From: Hyphochytrium catenoides
Taxonomy: Eukaryota > Sar > Hyphochytriomycetes > Hyphochytriales > Hyphochytriaceae
DNA: 35,820 bases
Assembly (NCBI GenBank): GCA_900088475.1
Contig: FLMG01001900.1
Location: forward strand, 1-35,820
Direction of reading: 5' to 3'
Position numbers and translations under genes: made by a program. The notes below the pieces were generated by a model that did not search any database, had not been told where the DNA came from, and saw only the letters and a list, made by a program, of their open reading frames with translations. This document shows, piece after piece, positions 32,079 through 35,820 of the stretch (positions are counted from its first letter, which is position 1; every line of letters begins with the position of its first letter).

Positions 32079-32898
32079 GAGAAGAGAGAGAGGGAGAGAG
32101 ATAGACTGTGTCTTCTCTCTCCCTCTCCTACGTCCGTATGATTCTCTCGCTGTCTTCATGGCATGGAGGACACAACGGAATCATGCAGCTGTGTTTTTCG
32201 AAAAGAAAGAGAGACAAGCCAGGACCCCTCGCCCGTAGGAGAGAAAGAGACAGCTTTATGTCTCTCTCTTCGATAAGCTGCTGAGTCCTCTCTCTTAACA
32301 CGTCATACTGATATGTCTCTCTCTTTCTCAGTTGCTCTCCCTCTCTCTCTCTCCCTTTCTCTTCAGTTTTACATCAGCGCTCACGAAGGGCAATGTTTGT
32401 TCCTGCTACTGAAGGGCAAGGATAATCGAGAGAGAGAGAGAGAGTGACGGATAGCTGTCAATCAAATTAAAGGGAGCGATGAAGCTCGCTTGGGATGAAG
32501 TAGAACCTTTGCTCAGTGGAGAGAGAGAAGAAGTCACAGCAGTTTTCTCTCTCTCTCTCTCTCTCTGTGTTTCCTTCCCGTAGTGCCCCCCTGACACCAG
32601 GCAAATAGATCTACTAATAATTTGCTGAAGTAAACCAGAACCACTTACAAAAAAGCACGCAATGTCTTCCCTCTCTTTCCATCTCTCTCTCTCTCTCTCT
32701 CTTGTCAACTCCGCAAGAGGCAGCTAGCTCTCTGCTTAGCGCTAGACATATGACGAGAGGGCGAGAGATGTCCCTCGTTCTGGTTACACGATGATAGGAA
32801 GAGAGATCTCCTTCTCTCTCTCTCTCTCTCGCAAAAGTCTCGCTTTGTCACAGGCAGGGGCTCTTTCTCTCGCACTATCAAGAAAAGAAGAGAATTAA

Positions 32899-32930
<32 letters not shown>

Positions 32931-32960
32931 ATGGAGAGGGCTTCCGAAGTTGTTCCCACT
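32079..32960. other. Convergent intergenic region with opposed CT and GA blocks
   Basis: Lies between a plus-strand stop and the TVP38 stop. CT blocks (32340-32352, 32546-32566, 32683-32702, 32813-32831) alternate with GA blocks (32429-32444, 32904-32930). These could pair into long imperfect hairpins. I see no gene. Confidence 0.5.
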
Positions 32961-33466
32961 TTAGAGTGCGTCAACAACGAGCTCGGTGGAATGCATGCTG
33001 GGAGAGACTCCTCTTCCTCCTTCGTCTTCTGCCTCCATCTCTTCTCCCTCTCCTGCTAACCGTTCTGTGTCTCTCTCGTCCTCGTTCTCTCTCTCTCTCT
33101 CTGGAGCAATTTTCATTGTTGTTTCGTCACTGTTCAGGAGAGGAGCCTTCTCGGCGTGCTGTTTACCTTTCCTCTTTCGTGGACTGGGCATACTCTCTTC
33201 CTCTCTTTCCGGCTCTCTCTCTTCATCTTCCTCATTTCTCTCTCTTCCCTCATCTCTCTCTCTCTCTTCTCTCTCTTCTTCTTCTGCTGCCATGTATTTC
33301 TTAGCCTCTCTCCCTACGATGAAGGCAGACAGAGCCACAGAGAGAGCGCCAACGACAAGAGAGAGAACTCCATGGAAAGAGATGTGCCCTCCCTCCAGCG
33401 CGTGGATAAGTTCCTCAGCTTCTGAACCCACAGACACCCAGAGAACAGTGAAGAAGAAGCCTTGGA

Positions 33467-33528
<62 letters not shown>

Positions 33529-33721
33529 CGTTAGTGAGGTGATGTAGCGAAGGGAACCATTTTATCAAAACACAGAGAGCGACAGAAAACGGAGGGAGTG
33601 AGAGAGACATTGGATGGAGTAACTCAGAGAAAGGAGGAGGGGAGAGAGAAAGAGAGAGGTAAAGAGAGGGAAGGAGACGGTTAGAAGAAAGAAATGGAAA
33701 TAGGGGGAGGGAGAGAGAGAA

Positions 33722-33752
<31 letters not shown>

Positions 33753-34810
33753 GATAGAGAGAGAGAAAGAAAGAGAAGGCGATCACCCTACCTGTGGCTA
33801 GCGTAGGAAGAAGGAACTGCACGAAAGAGAAAGGCAGGACTGCCGCTCCATAGTTCTTGAGGAACATCGGCAGAGCGCAGAGACGGAGAAGGAGAGACGC
33901 TTTCATTGGATGGCGGTCGATGAGAGAGAGAACCGCGCGAAGAATGAGAGAGCGCTCTCTGTACGCTGCCAGGCGAGCGCTAATCAGCTCAGACAGGAAA
34001 TGACGTCCGAGATAGAAAGAGAGGATGCAGCCTATCGTCTTGCCTGATGGGGAGAGAAAATTTATAGAAGAGAAGAGTTAGAGACGAGGAAAAGAAGAGA
34101 GAGAGGGGGAGAGAGAGAAAGAGAGAGTATGTGAGAGAAACAAGGAGGAAGAAAAAGACTAAAGTAAGGAGACCGGACAAACACCCTTAAAACGTATGAC
34201 TACTAGGAGAAGAGAGCTGAGAGAACGCGCGCAGAGAGAGAGAGAGAGAGAGGAACACAAGAGGAAGAGAGAGAGAGAGAGAACACAAGAAGAAGAGAGA
34301 GAGAGAGAGAGGGAGAGAGAGAGTAAGCCCAAGAGGGAGAGAGATACCTATGAACGAGACAGCAATGGCCACCTCCATCCGATAGAGGTATCCGCATACA
34401 ATCTCAAGCGTGGTGGAGGGGAGACAGAGTGGGACCCAGAGAGACATCACAAAGAGAAAGACAACAGGACCCGCGCGAGAGTGAGAGTGGAACCACTGAA
34501 CCGTGTGATCTATGGCTTCCCGGTGCTTAAGGAGATAAAGACCGGCCCCGCCGCCGAGGAAGAGAAAGAAAAAGAAGAGAAGAGGGCGAGAGAGAGAGTG
34601 TCTTCTCTCTCGAAGGCGAGAGAAGAGAGAGGGGAAGTGAGGAGGAGGAGGAGAGGAAGAGAGAGAAGGGTCCGGGGGATCAGCGGAGGAAGGAGAGGGA
34701 GAGGCCGCTGTCGGGGAGACAGTGAGGATCTGGATGGATCCTGGAGGCGGATGAACTTTTCCCATCGTCTCTTTCTCTTTCTGCTGCTCCGCCAAGGGAG
34801 ACACTGCCAT
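32961..34810 (-). CDS. TVP38/TMEM64 family (SNARE-associated, VTT/DedA) membrane protein
   Basis: Three exons: 34810-34348, 34043-33792 and 33460-32961; 404 aa. A Pro/Ser-rich cytosolic N-terminus (about 1-70) precedes the first span (PLLFFFFLFLGGGAGLYLL). The core has VVFLFVMSLWVPLCLPSTTL, EIVCGYLYRM, GKTIGCILSFYLGRHFL and RLCALPMFLKNYGAA followed by FVQFLLPTLATG, the re-entrant-loop and helix signatures of the family. A last span (GVLSLVVGALSVALSAFIVG) leads to a long acidic, low-complexity tail of Glu/Arg repeats. Family members reside in the ER or Golgi; VTT proteins such as TMEM41B and VMP1 are lipid scramblases, while TVP38/TMEM64 functions are less defined. Introns have CT tracts in the sense direction, including one of about 58 bases directly upstream of exon 3. 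The start is the first ATG; a second in-frame Met lies at residue 16. Confidence 0.92.
33469..33526 (-). repeat. (GA)n on plus strand, intronic pyrimidine tract
   Basis: A 58-base pure dinucleotide run that ends 9 bases before the first base of TVP38 exon 3 (33460). It serves as the polypyrimidine tract of the CCAAG acceptor. Confidence 0.85.
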
Positions 34811-35820
34811 TACGTCTGTCTCTCTTTCTCTCTCTCTCTCGCTGTCTCTTCTGTTATTCCTATCTCCTATGACGCATAGCGCTTATGACGTCCAGGCTAA
34901 TTTTTGCATCGGAAGCGAAAGGAGAGAGAGAGAGGGAGAGAGAGAGATTGCTGCTGGGCTATTCCTATTGTGTTCCTGAGGCCCGGGTGGAAGGAGAGAA
35001 GAGACGAAGAGAGACGGAAGAGACTGGCACACAGAGAGCGCGCACGCGAATGAGAGGAGAGAAAGAGAGAGCGAGGGATAGAGAGAGAGAGAGAGAGCCT
35101 GACTGCCAGCTCCAGGGCTAGTCTCCTCAAGTTTGAAGTGGACTGCTATAACATAAAGCGAGAGAGAGAGAGAGAAAGAGAAAGAAGACGCAAGAACAAG
35201 GGAGAAGAGTGATCGCCGGAGCGACTAGAATCTTTGAGAAATGCAGGTGATAGGCAGCCGTGATCTTCGAACGGAAAGAGAGAGAAGAGAGACGGAGTCA
35301 AAAAGGAGAAATGAGCTGCAATCAAGAGTTCGAGAACTGGGTGAGAGGGAAGAGAGAACAAAGAGAGAAGAGAGATAGAAAATGGGGAAGAGAGGGAGGT
35401 ACGGAGAGAGGTTAAGCGAGAGAGAGAGAGAGCTCAGGAGAGAGGATCCTCATCCTGAGTTCAGCAATGAAAGAGAGAGAGAGAGAACAGTTCCGTCCAG
35501 TAGAAGAGGAAGGTCCCAACGCTTGATGGGCGAAGTACACGGGAACAAAGAGGTAAGAGAGAGAAAACGCAGAGACTCCAGACAGAGAGAGAGAGAGGGA
35601 AAGAGAGAGAGGAAAGGAAGAAGAACTAATAAGAGAAAAAAGAGACAGAGAGAGAGGGAAAGAGAGAGAGGAAAGGAAGAAGAACTAATAAGAGAAAAAG
35701 AGTGGTAAAGTAGAAACAATGAGAGCGAGCGGGAGAAAACCATCGAGAGAAGAGGGAGATAAGGGGAGAGCAGCTAGAAAAAAAGAGTGTGTGTGAGTGA
35801 GAGAGAGAGAGAGAGAGAGA
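34811..35820. other. GA-rich right edge, no defensible gene
   Basis: Mostly purine-rich on the plus strand, the pattern seen over minus-strand genes, so a minus-strand gene entering from the right is possible. Non-repetitive islands lie at about 34960-35000, 35100-35160, 35205-35275, 35305-35345 and 35495-35560, but I could not connect them into a convincing reading frame. The TVP38 promoter should lie near the left end. Confidence 0.35.
35581..35700. repeat. Tandem duplication, period about 59 bases
   Basis: Two near-identical copies of a purine-rich unit, each containing GGAAAGGAAGAAGAACTAAT followed by AAGAGAAAAA. They differ mainly in the number of GA and A units. Confidence 0.85.

Noticed and set aside
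34860-35145. Minus-strand exon pair (35145-35104 and 34975-34883) as a gene end
   Set aside because: The splice keeps frame, but the product is short, CT-derived and without family support.

Overview
The window is nuclear DNA from an intron-rich unicellular eukaryote (an alga or protist). Genes lie on both strands, are split by GT-AG introns of roughly 60 to 500 bases, and encode typical eukaryotic families: a DDI1-type ubiquitin-shuttle protease, the splicing factor BUD31/G10, a TVP38/TMEM64 membrane protein, an ABHD1/3-type hydrolase and an IQ-motif protein. The lineage cannot be named from the sequence alone. The most visible property is the mass of (CT)n/(GA)n microsatellite, which fills introns and intergenic DNA and produces many spurious Ser-Leu, Arg-Glu and Arg-Asp reading frames. 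In nearly all modelled genes the pyrimidine strand of these repeats is the sense strand of the intron.

Left third (1-12.7 kb): a plus-strand IQ-motif protein enters from the left edge and ends at 3203. Facing it is a complete minus-strand DDI1 homologue (7105 to 3734, 14 exons, 447 aa). Then come a possible small ORF (7662 to 7357), a minus-strand RING-finger plus PDZ protein (10394 to 8121, 227 aa) and BUD31 (12676 to 11315, 191 aa).

Middle (12.7-24.7 kb): a doubtful 83-aa protein (13942 to 13588), a 12-exon coiled-coil protein of about 563 aa with a CC1-box-like segment (17676 to 14116), a plus-strand ABHD1/3-like hydrolase (19735-21520, 483 aa), and a 160-aa multi-span membrane protein on the minus strand (23966 to 22183). 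A 79-base sequence occurs twice (10481-10559 and 24118-24196, about 90% identical), each time a short way upstream of a minus-strand start codon. A 124-base assembly gap lies at 24665-24788.

Right third (24.8-35.8 kb): a plus-strand ParB-fold free serine kinase (SerK/SbnI-like) homologue with a long N-terminal extension (26243-28150, 340 aa); a poorly resolved stretch (28.2-31.3 kb) with tentative exons; a 262-aa low-complexity ORF (31290-32078); and a TVP38/TMEM64 (SNARE-associated, VTT/DedA) family membrane protein (34810 to 32961, 404 aa). The right edge is GA repeat with no gene I can defend.

The genes form no operon or pathway. The window reads as an ordinary gene-rich nuclear segment with extreme microsatellite content. 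All exon models were built by hand from splice sites, reading phase and family conservation. Those with family matches (DDI1, BUD31, RING-PDZ, ABHD, SerK, TVP38) are solid; the others are marked tentative.
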